From contig CATKZW010000008.1 in the NCBI GenBank assembly GCA_949841465.1, positions 1-64,000 of the forward strand: DNA of 64,000 nt, given 5' to 3'. Origin of the DNA: an uncultured Oscillospiraceae bacterium (GTDB taxonomy: Bacteria; Bacillota; Clostridia; Oscillospirales; Oscillospiraceae). Below, one piece after another: positions 16,287-24,512 of this stretch. The notes below the pieces were generated by a model. It did no database searches. It was not told the origin of the DNA and saw nothing but the letters and a program-made list of their open reading frames with translations. Position numbers and translations under genes: made by a program. Positions within the stretch are counted from its first letter, which is position 1. Every line of letters begins with the position of its first letter.

Positions 16287-17793
16287 ACCGGAGAGCGACA
16301 GCATTTCCAATCAGCGGGCCCTGCTGGAGGGCTTTGCCGCTCAGCAGCCGGACCTGCTGGTGGTGGGCCATTACAGCGACGACGGCTTTACCGGGACGAA
16401 TTTCCAGCGCCCGGACTATCAGCGGATGATGGCCGACATTGAAGCGGGAAAGATCAACTGTGTGATTGTGAAGGACCTCTCCCGGTTCGGGCGGGATTAC
16501 ATCAATTCGGGGCAGTATCTGGAGCGGTGGTTCCCGGAGCACGGAGTGCGCTTTTTGGCGGTCAATGACCACATCGACAGTGAAAAGGGCCCCTATGACA
16601 TGCTGCTGCCCTTTAAAAACGTATTTAATGAGCAGTATGCCCGCGACATCTCCCACAAGGTCAAAAGCGCCATGCAGGCCAAGCAGCGGCAGGGGCAGTT
16701 CATTGGAGCCTTTGCCTCCTACGGCTACCGGAAGGACCCGGAGGACCACAACAGGCTGCTGGTCGATCCCTGCGCCGCCGCCGTGGTCCAGCGGGTGTTT
16801 GACCTGTATGAGCAGGGGAACGGGAAAATCAGAATCGCCAAGCAGTTGAACGTGGAGGGGATCCCCTGCCCCAGCGAGTACAAAAAGCTGAACGGGGAGC
16901 GGTATCACAACGGCCGGCGGCTGGACAAAACCACCTATTGGACCTATGCCACCATCCACCGGATGCTGAAAAACCAGATGTACATCGGGAACATGGAGCA
17001 GGGCCGCGCCCCCCGGCAGACGATGCACGGCAGGGCGAAGCAGCTGGACCGCAGCCGGTGGACCGTGGTGGAGGGGACCCATGAGCCCATCATCTCCCGG
17101 CGGCAGTGGGACCGGGTGCAGGCGCTGCTGGCAAAGGACACCAGGGCCCCCGCTCTTGAGAAAACCGTCAGCCCGTTTGCGGGCTTCCTCCGCTGCGGCG
17201 ACTGCGGGCGGGCGATGAGCAAAACAAATCATCCGGGCGGCGACTGCTACTGCTGCGGGTCCTATAAGCGCTACGGCGCAGGGGCCTGCACCCGCCACGG
17301 AATCTCCCGGCGGGTGCTGGAACGCACCCTGCTGGACGACTTGAATCGGGTGATCGGGGCGGCAGGTGATTTGAAGACCCTGGCGGAGGAAGCGGCGCCC
17401 AGGCAAAGGCTCCGGAACCTGGAGCGGGAGCGGGACCGGATAAAGGGAAATCTGGAGCGGGTCTACCATCTGAAAAAGGGCGTTTATGAGGATTACCGCT
17501 CAGGTCTGCTGACTCAGGCGGACTATCTTCGCTATAAAGAGGATTACAGCCGTCAGGAGGACGCGCTGTCGCTCCAGCTGGCTCAGCTGGAGCGGGATCA
17601 GGAGGAGGGAGCCCCCGTGCCGCGCCCCTGGACCGCCGCTCTGCTGAAGCATGGGAAGCTCACTGAGCTGGACCGCACCACAATGGCGGAGGCCGTAAAG
17701 GAAATCCTGGTTTTTCAGGACGGCCATATTGAGATTACATACCTGTTTTCCGATGAGCTGGGCATTTTGAACCACCCGGATGAAGACCGCTGA
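16189..17793 (+). CDS. Large serine recombinase of element 1
   Basis: 534 aa. The resolvase domain carries the catalytic serine in YTRLSRED and the second motif VKDLSRFGRDYINSGQYLE. The recombinase domain (about 165-270) is followed by a zinc ribbon CGDCGRAMS...CYCCGSYKRYG and a C-terminal coiled coil (RNLERERDRIKGNLERVYHL). This is the TnpX/CcrB-like architecture that inserts and excises DNA between short att sites. GGAAAGGAGG precedes ATG 16189. It lies at the right end, facing attR, and is the obvious enzyme for element 1 movement. Confidence 0.95.
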   Translation: MARTKRNTALPAPTRAVWRAALYTRLSREDGDKPESDSISNQRALLEGFAAQQPDLLVVGHYSDDGFTGTNFQRPDYQRMMADIEAGKINCVIVKDLSRFGRDYINSGQYLERWFPEHGVRFLAVNDHIDSEKGPYDMLLPFKNVFNEQYARDISHKVKSAMQAKQRQGQFIGAFASYGYRKDPEDHNRLLVDPCAAAVVQRVFDLYEQGNGKIRIAKQLNVEGIPCPSEYKKLNGERYHNGRRLDKTTYWTYATIHRMLKNQMYIGNMEQGRAPRQTMHGRAKQLDRSRWTVVEGTHEPIISRRQWDRVQALLAKDTRAPALEKTVSPFAGFLRCGDCGRAMSKTNHPGGDCYCCGSYKRYGAGACTRHGISRRVLERTLLDDLNRVIGAAGDLKTLAEEAAPRQRLRNLERERDRIKGNLERVYHLKKGVYEDYRSGLLTQADYLRYKEDYSRQEDALSLQLAQLERDQEEGAPVPRPWTAALLKHGKLTELDRTTMAEAVKEILVFQDGHIEITYLFSDELGILNHPDEDR

Positions 17794-17816
17794 GCCGCGG
17801 CTTCATCCGGGTTTTC
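17775..17816 (+). terminator. Terminator overlapping the recombinase stop
   Basis: CCCGGATGAAG and CTTCATCCGGG pair across the recombinase stop codon, then TTTT. It would stop transcription from entering the deacetylase segment. Confidence 0.85.
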
Positions 17817-17827
17817 TCGCCGTCCGG

Positions 17828-17850
17828 CGCAAAATAGCATTACCATGGGG
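17828..17850 (+). repeat. Element 1 right attachment site (attR)
   Basis: CGCAAAATAGCAT (17828-17840), TACCA, then TGGGG (17846-17850), where the deacetylase frame resumes as TGG GGC AAC GAG. It is the inverted partner of the left end. Confidence 0.8.
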
Positions 17851-18186
17851 CAACGAGGACACCCAGCAGCTCATTGATATCCTGGGCAAGTACAATATTA
17901 AGGCCACCTTTTTCGTGGTGGGGGAGTGGGTGGACAAATATCCGGAGTCGGTGAAGGCGCTGGCCGATGCCGGCCACGAGGTGATGAGCCACTCCAACAC
18001 CCACGCCCACTTCAACAGCCTCTCATCGGATGAGATCATCGCCGACCTGACCGCCTGCGGGGACAAAATCGAGGCGGTCACAGGGGTGAAACCCACCCTG
18101 TTCCGCTGTCCCTACGGCGAGTACGACGACCACGTCATCAACGCGGTGCGCTCTATGGGCATCGAGCCCATCCAGTGGGATGTAGA
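17851..18186 (+). pseudogene. pdaB: PdaB-like polysaccharide deacetylase, segment 2 of 3 (catalytic core)
   Basis: 112 codons with no stop, in frame with segment 1 across the TGGGG core. Encodes the NodB core: KATFFVVGEWVDKYPE, the zinc-ligand motif SHSNTH, FRCPYGEYDD and the end of strand IQWDV. No promoter or start codon belongs to it. The frame continues into element 2 as unrelated codons until 18400. Conservation of all motifs argues that the interruption is recent or reversible. Confidence 0.9.
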
Positions 18187-18198
18187 ACGTTCCGCAAC
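18175..18198 (+). repeat. Element 2 left attachment site (attL)
   Basis: Deacetylase sequence GTGGGATGTA, then GA (18185-18186), then ACGTTCC of the element. The right end reads GGAAAGT-GA-CAGCC. The two element sides make GGAAAGTGAACGTTCC, an imperfect palindrome centred exactly on GA. Confidence 0.75.
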
Positions 18199-18250
18199 AG
18201 CTTCAAGCCGTTGGGGCGCAAGGGGTCCGGTGGAGTATCACAGCGCAAAA

Positions 18251-18286
18251 AAGGACGGCTTCCAGCGTAGGAAGCCGTCTTTTTTG
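18251..18286 (-). terminator. Bidirectional terminator at the left end of element 2
   Basis: GACGGCTTCC and GGAAGCCGTC pair, with A/T runs on both sides. It ends the leftward ATPase transcript and would also stop a transcript coming from the deacetylase. Confidence 0.85.
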
Positions 18287-18294
18287 TTTGACCG

Positions 18295-19554
18295 TCAGAT
18301 GAACCAGACCGGGATTTGGAATACGTTCTCCCGCAGCTTTCCGGGCTGGGGACACAGGCAGATGAGCGCGCCATCCCCCCGCTTTTTGTCGGGCACCTGA
18401 TCCAGCACCGTGAACGCAGAAGTCTGGTCCGCCGTAACTTTGGCACTTTTCTTGATCTCAATGGGGTGAAGGATACCGTTCTCCTCAATAATTAAATCCA
18501 CCTCGCTCTCGGTATTGACCTCCACACCGTCAACCCGAGCTTTCTTTTTGTCTTTTCCCCGATAGTAGGACACACAGTAGCGGTAGTCGATCCCCTGATT
18601 GGAATAGGATTTCAGGATCTCCGAGATGACAAAAGTCTCAAACAAGGCCCCGCTCATAGCGCCATTTGCTAAGGTTTCTGGGGTGAGCCAGCGGGTCAGG
18701 TAGGAGGCCAGCCCGGTGTCCCGGAAATAGACCTTGGGCGTTTTGATGGCCCGTTTCAGCACCGAAGGTGTGTAGGGCTCCAGCAGGTAGACAATGCCGG
18801 TAGCCTCCAGCAGGGACAGCCACCGCTTCACCGTGTTGGCGTCCTTGCTGATTTCGTCGGCAATGTTGGAGTAGTTCAGCATCTGCCCTGTCCTTGCCGC
18901 CACCGCCACCATGAAGCGGCGAAAATCGTCCAGGTCTTGAACCGCCGACAACTTGCGCACGTCCCGCTCGAGATAGGTTTTCACGTAGCTGGAGAAGAAA
19001 GCTGACCACTCCACATCCTGGTTTTGCAGCTCCGGGTAGCCGCCGCGGTGAATGATCTCCCAGATGTTTTCAGGCGCCTTGGCTGTCTGGTTCCGCCGGG
19101 CGATATAGTCCAGGGTGGGGACAAAGGGTTCGTTGAACGCATCCCCGGAAATCTCCCGCAGGGACAGCCCGGACAGCTCCACGACGCACACCCGTCCGGA
19201 CAGGGACTCTGACGCGCTCTCCATCAGCTCCAGGGGCTGGGAGCCGGACAGCAGAAACCGCCCCCGCTCGTCGCTCTCGTCACACTTCATCTTGAGATAG
19301 CGGAACAGGCCGGGGGTGCGCTGAACCTCGTCCAGAAAGACCGGGGGCGGATTGAGCATGAAGAACATATCGGGATTTTCTTTTGCCTGATCTTCCACAA
19401 ACGGGTCATCCAAAGGTACGTACTTATATGAGGGGAAAAGCCGTTTTAGCATGGTCGATTTGCCGGTCTGCCGGGCCCCCGTGAGCAGGACGCACTTGAA
19501 GGTTTTGGAGGCGTGCTCCACGTATTGCTCAATGGCTCGAGGAATATAATTCAT
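18295..19554 (-). CDS. AAA+ ATP-binding protein with DUF4143 domain
   Basis: 419 aa. Walker A LLTGARQTGKST near residues 23-34, Walker B PPPVFLDEVQ, sensor-like LLSGSQPLEL, then a winged-helix/DUF4143 C-terminal half (YFRDTGLASYL, a PD-(D/E)xK-like strand EVDLIIEENGILHPIEIKKS). These proteins are common orphan ATPases of bacteria and archaea with uncertain function; the C-terminal nuclease-like motif could be active. The track ORF is longer, but ATG 19554 has AAGGAGGG upstream and starts MNYIPRAIEQYVEH. It has its own promoter. Confidence 0.9.
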   Translation of the reverse strand: MNYIPRAIEQYVEHASKTFKCVLLTGARQTGKSTMLKRLFPSYKYVPLDDPFVEDQAKENPDMFFMLNPPPVFLDEVQRTPGLFRYLKMKCDESDERGRFLLSGSQPLELMESASESLSGRVCVVELSGLSLREISGDAFNEPFVPTLDYIARRNQTAKAPENIWEIIHRGGYPELQNQDVEWSAFFSSYVKTYLERDVRKLSAVQDLDDFRRFMVAVAARTGQMLNYSNIADEISKDANTVKRWLSLLEATGIVYLLEPYTPSVLKRAIKTPKVYFRDTGLASYLTRWLTPETLANGAMSGALFETFVISEILKSYSNQGIDYRYCVSYYRGKDKKKARVDGVEVNTESEVDLIIEENGILHPIEIKKSAKVTADQTSAFTVLDQVPDKKRGDGALICLCPQPGKLRENVFQIPVWFI

Positions 19555-19603
19555 AGACAGCCCTCCTTGTACGGCTAATTCGGAATTTGATTCTATATTA
19601 GCC

Positions 19604-19632
19604 AGTATATGACCTAAGTTCCCATTCGTCAA
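19604..19632 (-). promoter_or_regulatory. Promoter of the DUF4143 ATPase gene
   Basis: On the minus strand TTGACG (19632-19627), 17 bases, TATACT (19609-19604). Confidence 0.6.
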
Positions 19633-19725
19633 GAAAATTATGTCGAAGGCATAGAAGCTTTGGGCCGTTGGCAGAGCGTCCGGCACATCCGCTGGCGTTT
19701 TTGGGCCGTATTTTTTCTATGAAAT

Positions 19726-19775
19726 AGCCTCCGGCGTAAGAAAGGACAGTCTTTCTTACGCCGGAGGCTTTTATA
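19726..19775. terminator. Strong inverted repeat between ATPase and lipoprotein genes
   Basis: AGCCTCCGGCGTAAGAAAG pairs perfectly with CTTTCTTACGCCGGAGGCT around GACAGT, followed by TTTTAT on the plus strand. It probably ends the leftward lipoprotein transcript. The remaining gene-free bases (19555-19843) hold the ATPase promoter. Confidence 0.7.
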
Positions 19776-19843
19776 TGCCACGTAAACGGCAATGGGTGCC
19801 GCAGAGTACCGTTCACCCAATAGCCAGGCTCATTCCAGCCTGG

Positions 19844-20972
19844 TTAGATCTTATTCATAACGTATAGACGGCTTTCCACAGTTGTGTTGAGCCGGAAATC
19901 CCAGAGCACACGCATATCTGATGTGGTTCCGTCGTGCATTTGCCCTATGACTTCATCAGGAGTATCAAATTCCGCCTTTTGATAAAATAAGCAGAGCAGG
20001 GTATAGCCCCCTTCTGGATAACGGTCCTCAATTTCCGTATACCGGATTCGAAGTACATAACAGCCGGTGCTGCTATTCTTGCAGTAGCCGCATATTTTAT
20101 ATGGATGAGTTTCCCCATCCTCCTCAATGACCGCATCCTCCGTAATAGTAATCGTATGCCCGTGATCGTAGGTCCGGTATGTTCCAAACCAGTAATCCTT
20201 TTCTGCCTGAAACATAGAAGGCTCTCCGTCAACAAAGCTGCTCTCCGAAATGCTTTCGAGATTCCAAATCGTATAGGAGTCCCCACTGGCATGGGCGTAG
20301 ATGGAGGACGTACCGCCAAGATAGTAGTCCATAACAGTCATCGCGATAGTGTCATGCCAGGTAGTCTCCCCGTTGGCAGCGGTCGTGCTATATTGCTCAA
20401 TCCCGCTTATCCTGCCAAATACTGTGATCCAATCGCCTTTGATAATCGGAATATCATCATAAGCCCGTGCCGCAATAAAAAATGGATTGGTGAGGTCGCC
20501 GCGCTTGATCAGCATCACAGTTTCCAGCCCCGTGCGTTCTACGTAATCCACTTGACCGCTCATGGCAATGTTATAACCTGTGAGGCCATATGCATTTCGC
20601 AGTGCGTCATTATAAATCGCGTCAATATTATAGCCATGACTTCCGGTGACGGCCAGGTTGACGCCCTCTTTGATACACGAAAGTCGGAAATCCTGACGTT
20701 CCTCAGACATCCCGGCCTCATTGTACCACCTGCTGTCAAAGGTTTCGAGCATTTCATCCCGTGCGCTCATGATATCATCCATGGCATCATAATATTCGTC
20801 ATCGTACGGATCGACCCAATCCGATTCGTCAGGGAACTCAGGCGCAGACTGTGTTTCGTTGGAACCTACCGGGGGCTCCTGCCCGGTTGAAGCTTCCGTA
20901 CTGCATGCGTTGAACGCCAACAGTACGGCCAATGCCATCAGTGCGCTCAGTATTTTTTATTTTACTATTCAT
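19844..20972 (-). pseudogene. Putative lipoprotein with a one-base frameshift in its signal peptide
   Basis: The main ORF (20938-19844, 364 aa) starts inside a hydrophobic stretch, MALAVLLAFNACSTEAS, a probable lipoprotein signal with the Cys at residue 12 but no basic n-region and no ribosome site. Further upstream ATG 20972 has TTGGAGG at good spacing and encodes MNSKIK, but it is out of frame by one base in a six-A run (20953-20958). With five A the product would start MNSKIKILSALMALAVLL..., a complete signal peptide. The mature protein is acidic, with an early helical part and a beta-rich part; no family recognised. Either phase variation, pseudogene or sequence error. Confidence 0.7.
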
Positions 20973-21002
20973 AATTACGGCCTCCAATACTTCAAGGGTA
21001 AA

Positions 21003-22163
21003 TCAGCCAATCCCTGTGGTATTCTTATCCAGCTCAGACCGCATCATTTCCCGTATCTTTTCTTTAAAGGCATCTGTATTCCAGTCCTCCTGCTTCAGCT
21101 CTCCCCGCGCAATCAGCTCCAAAACGGTAATGTACGTCCGGCCCAGCGCGGCGGTAATCAACGCGGCGGTGCCTCCGCTCACAACGGCGCCTAAAACAGT
21201 GCCCACGCCGGGAATCAGCTTTATCGCCCCGGACACAATCGATTTGCCCGCAATGGTGGCGGCTGGAACCCCAATCAGCGCGGTCGCAATGCCTATAATG
21301 GTAGCTTTTTCAAGCTTCATGCCAAATACCGCGGTCAGGTGAGTGCACATTGCAATTTCATTTGCAATCAAAAGCGGCGCGTCCGAAAACGGAAGGGGAG
21401 ACGCCCCCGTGGCCGCGGCGCTGCCGATATAGCCCATCAAATACTTCTGAGCTGTTTTTACCTTAAGGTCAATGCTGATACCCTGGGCATTGACGAACGC
21501 TTTCTTTGCGCTGTCGGGAATGATCTGAAATGTGGCCTTCACCAGCTCCTCCAGACCAAAAGCGGGGTGTCCGGTGGGATCTTCCTCGTCCGCCTTGGCT
21601 AACAGCACATAGCAGCCCTTATACCAGCTCTGGCCGCCAATCGCGTCCTCAATGGTATCCCGCAAGACGTTGGCTACACCTTTCCGGAAGGCCTGCGTAA
21701 TGATAACTATGACCGGTACTCCAACCTCTCCAAGGGAGCACAGCGCTTTGATCCACTCCAACTCCGTGTCCTCCACGCGGTTTGTCCCGCTGTTAACACA
21801 GTACCAGATGGCGTGAATGAGCTCGTCTTGGTTTCCCTTCTTCCATTTCTCCTGAATCAGATCCTGAATCTCGCACAGGGTTTCGCTTTGGGCGTTTGCG
21901 CTGAGTTCCAGGCCCTTGGTGTCATAAATGCGCAGAGGCAGTTCATCGTCCTCATAGCAGCGAGTGCTTTTGGTAACCGGCTGCCCAACCCCAGTCCCGG
22001 CGTCTTCACTGCGGAACACAGCGTTGATCAATGTGCTTTTTCCCGCCCCGGTTTTGCCTGTCACAAGCAAATTGACGTGTCCCATGTCCTGCACCGCCTG
22101 CTCCCACTGTTTTAAAACCTTCGAAAAAATATCCTGTTCACTGTAGGTATACACTTCATCCAT
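21003..22163 (-). CDS. Membrane-associated GTPase (IRG/YcjF-like, Era-type G domain)
   Basis: 386 aa. G1 VTGKTGAGKSTLINAVF, a conserved Thr region for G2, G3 YDTKGLE, then a G4-like region after VPVIVIITQAF. The C-terminal third has two hydrophobic, glycine-rich segments (IIGIATALIGVPAATIAG, IPGVGTVLGAVVSGGTAA) like DUF697 proteins that insert in membranes. ATG 22163 with AAAGGAG is a better start than the TTG at 22190. It probably forms one transcript with the small gene upstream and the lipoprotein downstream. A role in envelope stress or phage defence is possible but not shown. Confidence 0.85.
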   Translation of the reverse strand: MDEVYTYSEQDIFSKVLKQWEQAVQDMGHVNLLVTGKTGAGKSTLINAVFRSEDAGTGVGQPVTKSTRCYEDDELPLRIYDTKGLELSANAQSETLCEIQDLIQEKWKKGNQDELIHAIWYCVNSGTNRVEDTELEWIKALCSLGEVGVPVIVIITQAFRKGVANVLRDTIEDAIGGQSWYKGCYVLLAKADEEDPTGHPAFGLEELVKATFQIIPDSAKKAFVNAQGISIDLKVKTAQKYLMGYIGSAAATGASPLPFSDAPLLIANEIAMCTHLTAVFGMKLEKATIIGIATALIGVPAATIAGKSIVSGAIKLIPGVGTVLGAVVSGGTAALITAALGRTYITVLELIARGELKQEDWNTDAFKEKIREMMRSELDKNTTGIG

Positions 22164-22186
22164 ATCTGCCACGCTCCTTTTCTCTG

Positions 22187-22339
22187 TCAAAAGTGAATGT
22201 GTTTGAGGTGTTTTTCAGCAAGACGCGCGGGGATTTTCCATATTGCCCAAATTGCGGACATTGTACCGATGAATTTCATCAGCCGTACGGTATTTGAGGC
22301 GTGTTTTCTCTTTTTCGACACCGACGATTTGATTCTCAT
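22187..22339 (-). CDS. Small basic protein of 50 aa upstream of the GTPase
   Basis: ATG 22339 follows AGAAGGGATG. The N-terminal half is strongly basic (MRIKSSVSKKRKHASNTVR); the rest has a short hydrophobic stretch (FIGTMSAIWAIWKIP). It ends 23 bases before the GTPase start, which fits coexpression. No family recognised; a longer in-frame start exists at 22372. Confidence 0.45.
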   Translation of the reverse strand: MRIKSSVSKKRKHASNTVRLMKFIGTMSAIWAIWKIPARLAEKHLKHIHF

Positions 22340-22465
22340 GATGACATCCCTTCTGGTAAAAAGTTTTTCCACCTGAAATGTGGTATAAAGTCATTTTGAT
22401 CTCATATCGTATTATAACACGGGCGTTTTGAATTTACAATATAAAAAACGCTGTGAGGGATCGCC

Positions 22466-22822
22466 ATGGAAATGGAAATTGATTACGCTGCCATTGGAGA
22501 CAGAATCAAGAAATACCGCCTGGAACGCGGCCTTACACAAGAAAATGTTTCGGAGCGGGCTGACCTGACGCCGGCCCATTATAGCCACATCGAACGGGGG
22601 CACACCAAGCCAAGCCTGCCTACGCTGATCCACATTGCCAATGTGCTGAACGTCTCCATTGACGATCTGCTCTGCGATAATCTGGGCAAATCCACCCATG
22701 TACGGGTGAAGGACATCAACGAGCTGTTGGCTGACTGCTCCAGCGCGGAAACAAAGGCACTTGTAGATGTATTGACCGCCGCGAAAAAGGCCCTAAGAGA
22801 CGTGCAAAATAAAACGGAGTAG
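22466..22822 (+). CDS. XRE-family transcriptional regulator
   Basis: 118 aa. The N-terminal HTH_3 domain (IGDRIKKYRLERGLTQENVSERA, then HYSHIERGHTKPSLPTL) is standard. The C-terminal 45 residues are helical, probably for dimerisation. It is divergent from the GTPase/lipoprotein unit and convergent with the resolvase, so it could control either. A terminator shared with the resolvase follows at once. Confidence 0.9.
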   Translation: MEMEIDYAAIGDRIKKYRLERGLTQENVSERADLTPAHYSHIERGHTKPSLPTLIHIANVLNVSIDDLLCDNLGKSTHVRVKDINELLADCSSAETKALVDVLTAAKKALRDVQNKTE

Positions 22823-22825
22823 GAA

Positions 22826-22862
22826 GCAGGGGCAGCGCGTCAGCACAGCCCCTGCCCTTTTA
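22826..22862. terminator. Terminator between XRE gene and resolvase (convergent)
   Basis: GCAGGGGC and GCCCCTGC flank a 14-base loop, with CCTTTT following on the plus strand. Confidence 0.75.
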
Positions 22863-23411
22863 CGAAAATCCCTTTGCTTTCCGGTAAAATGTACTGGACT
22901 TCATATTCAGCCGCCGCATGGCCTCCGTTGCCGTGATCCTTCCTTCCCGCCATTGGGACACGATCTTGGGAAACTCTGGACGCTCAACAGGCTTCCGGCC
23001 CTTGTAAACACCCTTGTCCTTGGCAATGGCGATCCCCTCACGTTGGCGCTGAAGAATGTACTCCCGTTCCAGTTCGGCCACCGCCCCGAAAATGGTCAGC
23101 ATAAACTTGCCTGTGGGCGTGGTGGTGTCAATGGCCTCCTTCTGGGAGACAAACTCCACCTGCTTGCCGGCCAACTGCTCCACCAAATCCAGCAGGTCGC
23201 GGGTGTTCCGGGCAAAGCGACTGATGGACTCCACGATCACCGTATCGCCCTGCCGTACATAGGTGAGCATTTTCCGCAGTTCCGGCCTGTCCGCGTTTTT
23301 GCCGCTGGCCCGGTCTATGTAGAGTTGGTCAACCCCCAGGCTTTTCATCAAGACCTCCTGCCGGATGGTGTTCTGCTCCTGGGTGCTCACCCGGACATAT
23401 CCAATTTTCAA
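22860..23411 (-). CDS. Serine resolvase/invertase (TnpR/Hin-type)
   Basis: 183 aa. Catalytic serine in IGYVRVSTQEQNT, then IVESISRFARNTRDLLDLV, the long E helix (AVAELEREYILQRQREGI) and a C-terminal HTH (ITATEAMRRLNMKSSTFYRKAK). Normal length for the small serine recombinase family. The adjoining 23437-23537 region has paired repeats expected of a res site, so it probably resolves element or plasmid dimers or inverts a segment. Confidence 0.93.
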   Translation of the reverse strand: MKIGYVRVSTQEQNTIRQEVLMKSLGVDQLYIDRASGKNADRPELRKMLTYVRQGDTVIVESISRFARNTRDLLDLVEQLAGKQVEFVSQKEAIDTTTPTGKFMLTIFGAVAELEREYILQRQREGIAIAKDKGVYKGRKPVERPEFPKIVSQWREGRITATEAMRRLNMKSSTFYRKAKGFS

Positions 23412-23436
23412 AATGCAACGGCCCCCCTTTCTTTTT

Positions 23437-23537
23437 TCCCAATAGGGTCGGTTTCAGAAATGGCACATGCCAAAACCCTGAAACCGACCCTATTGGGATA
23501 TTTTTTGACTGTACCGTTGTGGTACACCCTATTGGGA
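23437..23537. promoter_or_regulatory. res-like recombination site
   Basis: TCCCAATAGGGTCGGTTTCAG (23437-23457) is repeated as its exact reverse complement at 23478-23498, 20 bases away. A third copy of ACCCTATTGGGA lies at 23526-23537, and TGTACC-GTTGT-GGTACA lies between. Multiple paired subsites beside a resolvase gene are the hallmark of res sites. It also lies between resolvase and amidotransferase genes and may hold the resolvase promoter. Confidence 0.75.
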
Positions 23538-23541
23538 CGAC

Positions 23542-24510
23542 TCAGAGCACCCCGAAGTCCGCCATGACCTCTCGAATGCAGCTCTCCCGGAACTGATCGT
23601 CGTGAATCAGCTCTTCCAAGTCCATGGCGTCATACCCAGCATCCACCAGCAATCGAAGCTCGGCCTCTGGCACTCCGTGACGCTGGCCGTATTCCATCAG
23701 CGCCTCCAAATAATCGTTATGCTCCGGCTCAACAGGTGCTGTTTGGCTGTGCCAAATCCAGTCGCAGAAATAACGCGGCCTCCATAGGTGCGTGTCATCA
23801 AACCTGGTGACAGTGCGCTGTCCCTGGGCGTCAACCGTCATGATGTCACCTTGGGTAATGGGAATGTCAGTTTGACGCAGACTGGATAACCTCAAATCAT
23901 CCAAAGTCATGTCCAGGATTTCGCCTGTGGACGCATAGAGATAGCAACCCAGGCGGGGCAGGAAGCGAATGGTCAGCGGGTTATTCCCCCGGACGAAGTA
24001 CATGGTGTTTTCAGCATCCAACACTGTGATTGTGAACGTGCCGTCCAATGACTCGGCCATCCGGGCTAAAGCGTCTGGGCACAGCCTACCGCCCCGCTCT
24101 AAAAGCTGCACCGCCACATAGCTGTCCGTCTCAATTTTTGTGGCGGTTAGACGTTGGGTATGCCGAAGCTGTGCATCATTGCAGAGTACCCCGTTATGAG
24201 CCAAGGCAAAAGATCGCTTTCCGGCCTGACCGGGGAATGGGTGGTTGTTGTAGTTTTTGGAGGCCGCGCCCTGGGTGGTCATACGGGTATGCCCCATGAG
24301 ATACCGGGCCTCCGGGGCAATCCGCCAGCGCATTTTGCCTGCGGGCCTGGGAGCTTTCTGAATTCGTATGGCCCCGCTTTGTACATAGGCAACACCGCTG
24401 GCATCAGTGCCGCGTATTTGTGCGGCATTGGCAAGCTCCCGGAACAGGGCCAGCCGCTGGCTTGGGATGAGCTTGCTCTGAAAATCCAGCACTCCGAAGA
24501 TGGCGCACAT
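23542..24510 (-). CDS. Class II glutamine amidotransferase
   Basis: 322 aa. N-terminal nucleophile hydrolase: Met-Cys start (MCAIFGVL) with Cys2 as nucleophile, RGTDASGVAY, GHTRMTTQGAAS, NHPF, and AHNGVLCND, all as in GATase_6/7 domains. It releases ammonia from glutamine. The synthetase domain of asparagine synthase is absent; the C-terminal 80 residues are unique. It starts two bases after the amidoligase stop, so the two proteins are coupled: ammonia from here may feed an amide bond made by the amidoligase. Confidence 0.88.
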   Translation of the reverse strand: MCAIFGVLDFQSKLIPSQRLALFRELANAAQIRGTDASGVAYVQSGAIRIQKAPRPAGKMRWRIAPEARYLMGHTRMTTQGAASKNYNNHPFPGQAGKRSFALAHNGVLCNDAQLRHTQRLTATKIETDSYVAVQLLERGGRLCPDALARMAESLDGTFTITVLDAENTMYFVRGNNPLTIRFLPRLGCYLYASTGEILDMTLDDLRLSSLRQTDIPITQGDIMTVDAQGQRTVTRFDDTHLWRPRYFCDWIWHSQTAPVEPEHNDYLEALMEYGQRHGVPEAELRLLVDAGYDAMDLEELIHDDQFRESCIREVMADFGVL

Positions 24511-24512
24511 GG

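Larger units (their letters stand above)
9598..17847 (+). mobile_element. Element 1: serine-recombinase element carrying an exopolysaccharide operon, inside pdaB
   Basis: About 8,250 bases between two TGGGG copies. Left to right: promoter region, a 26-codon leader ORF, a secreted protein, O-antigen polymerase/ligase, phosphoglycosyl transferase, glycosyltransferase, terminator, small ORF, large serine recombinase. The recombinase ends 53 bases before the right end, as is usual for such elements. Rejoining the ends recreates an attP with 13-base perfect inverted arms around a 12-base centre, and rejoining the flanks restores the deacetylase frame. There is no relaxase, capsid or replication gene, so it is a simple integrated cassette. 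Confidence 0.88.

Noticed and set aside
17780-18400. A stand-alone 206-aa deacetylase-like gene
   Set aside because: The start and end are element sequence; only 17851-18186 is deacetylase, and it lacks the first and last motifs. It is the middle segment of a split gene.
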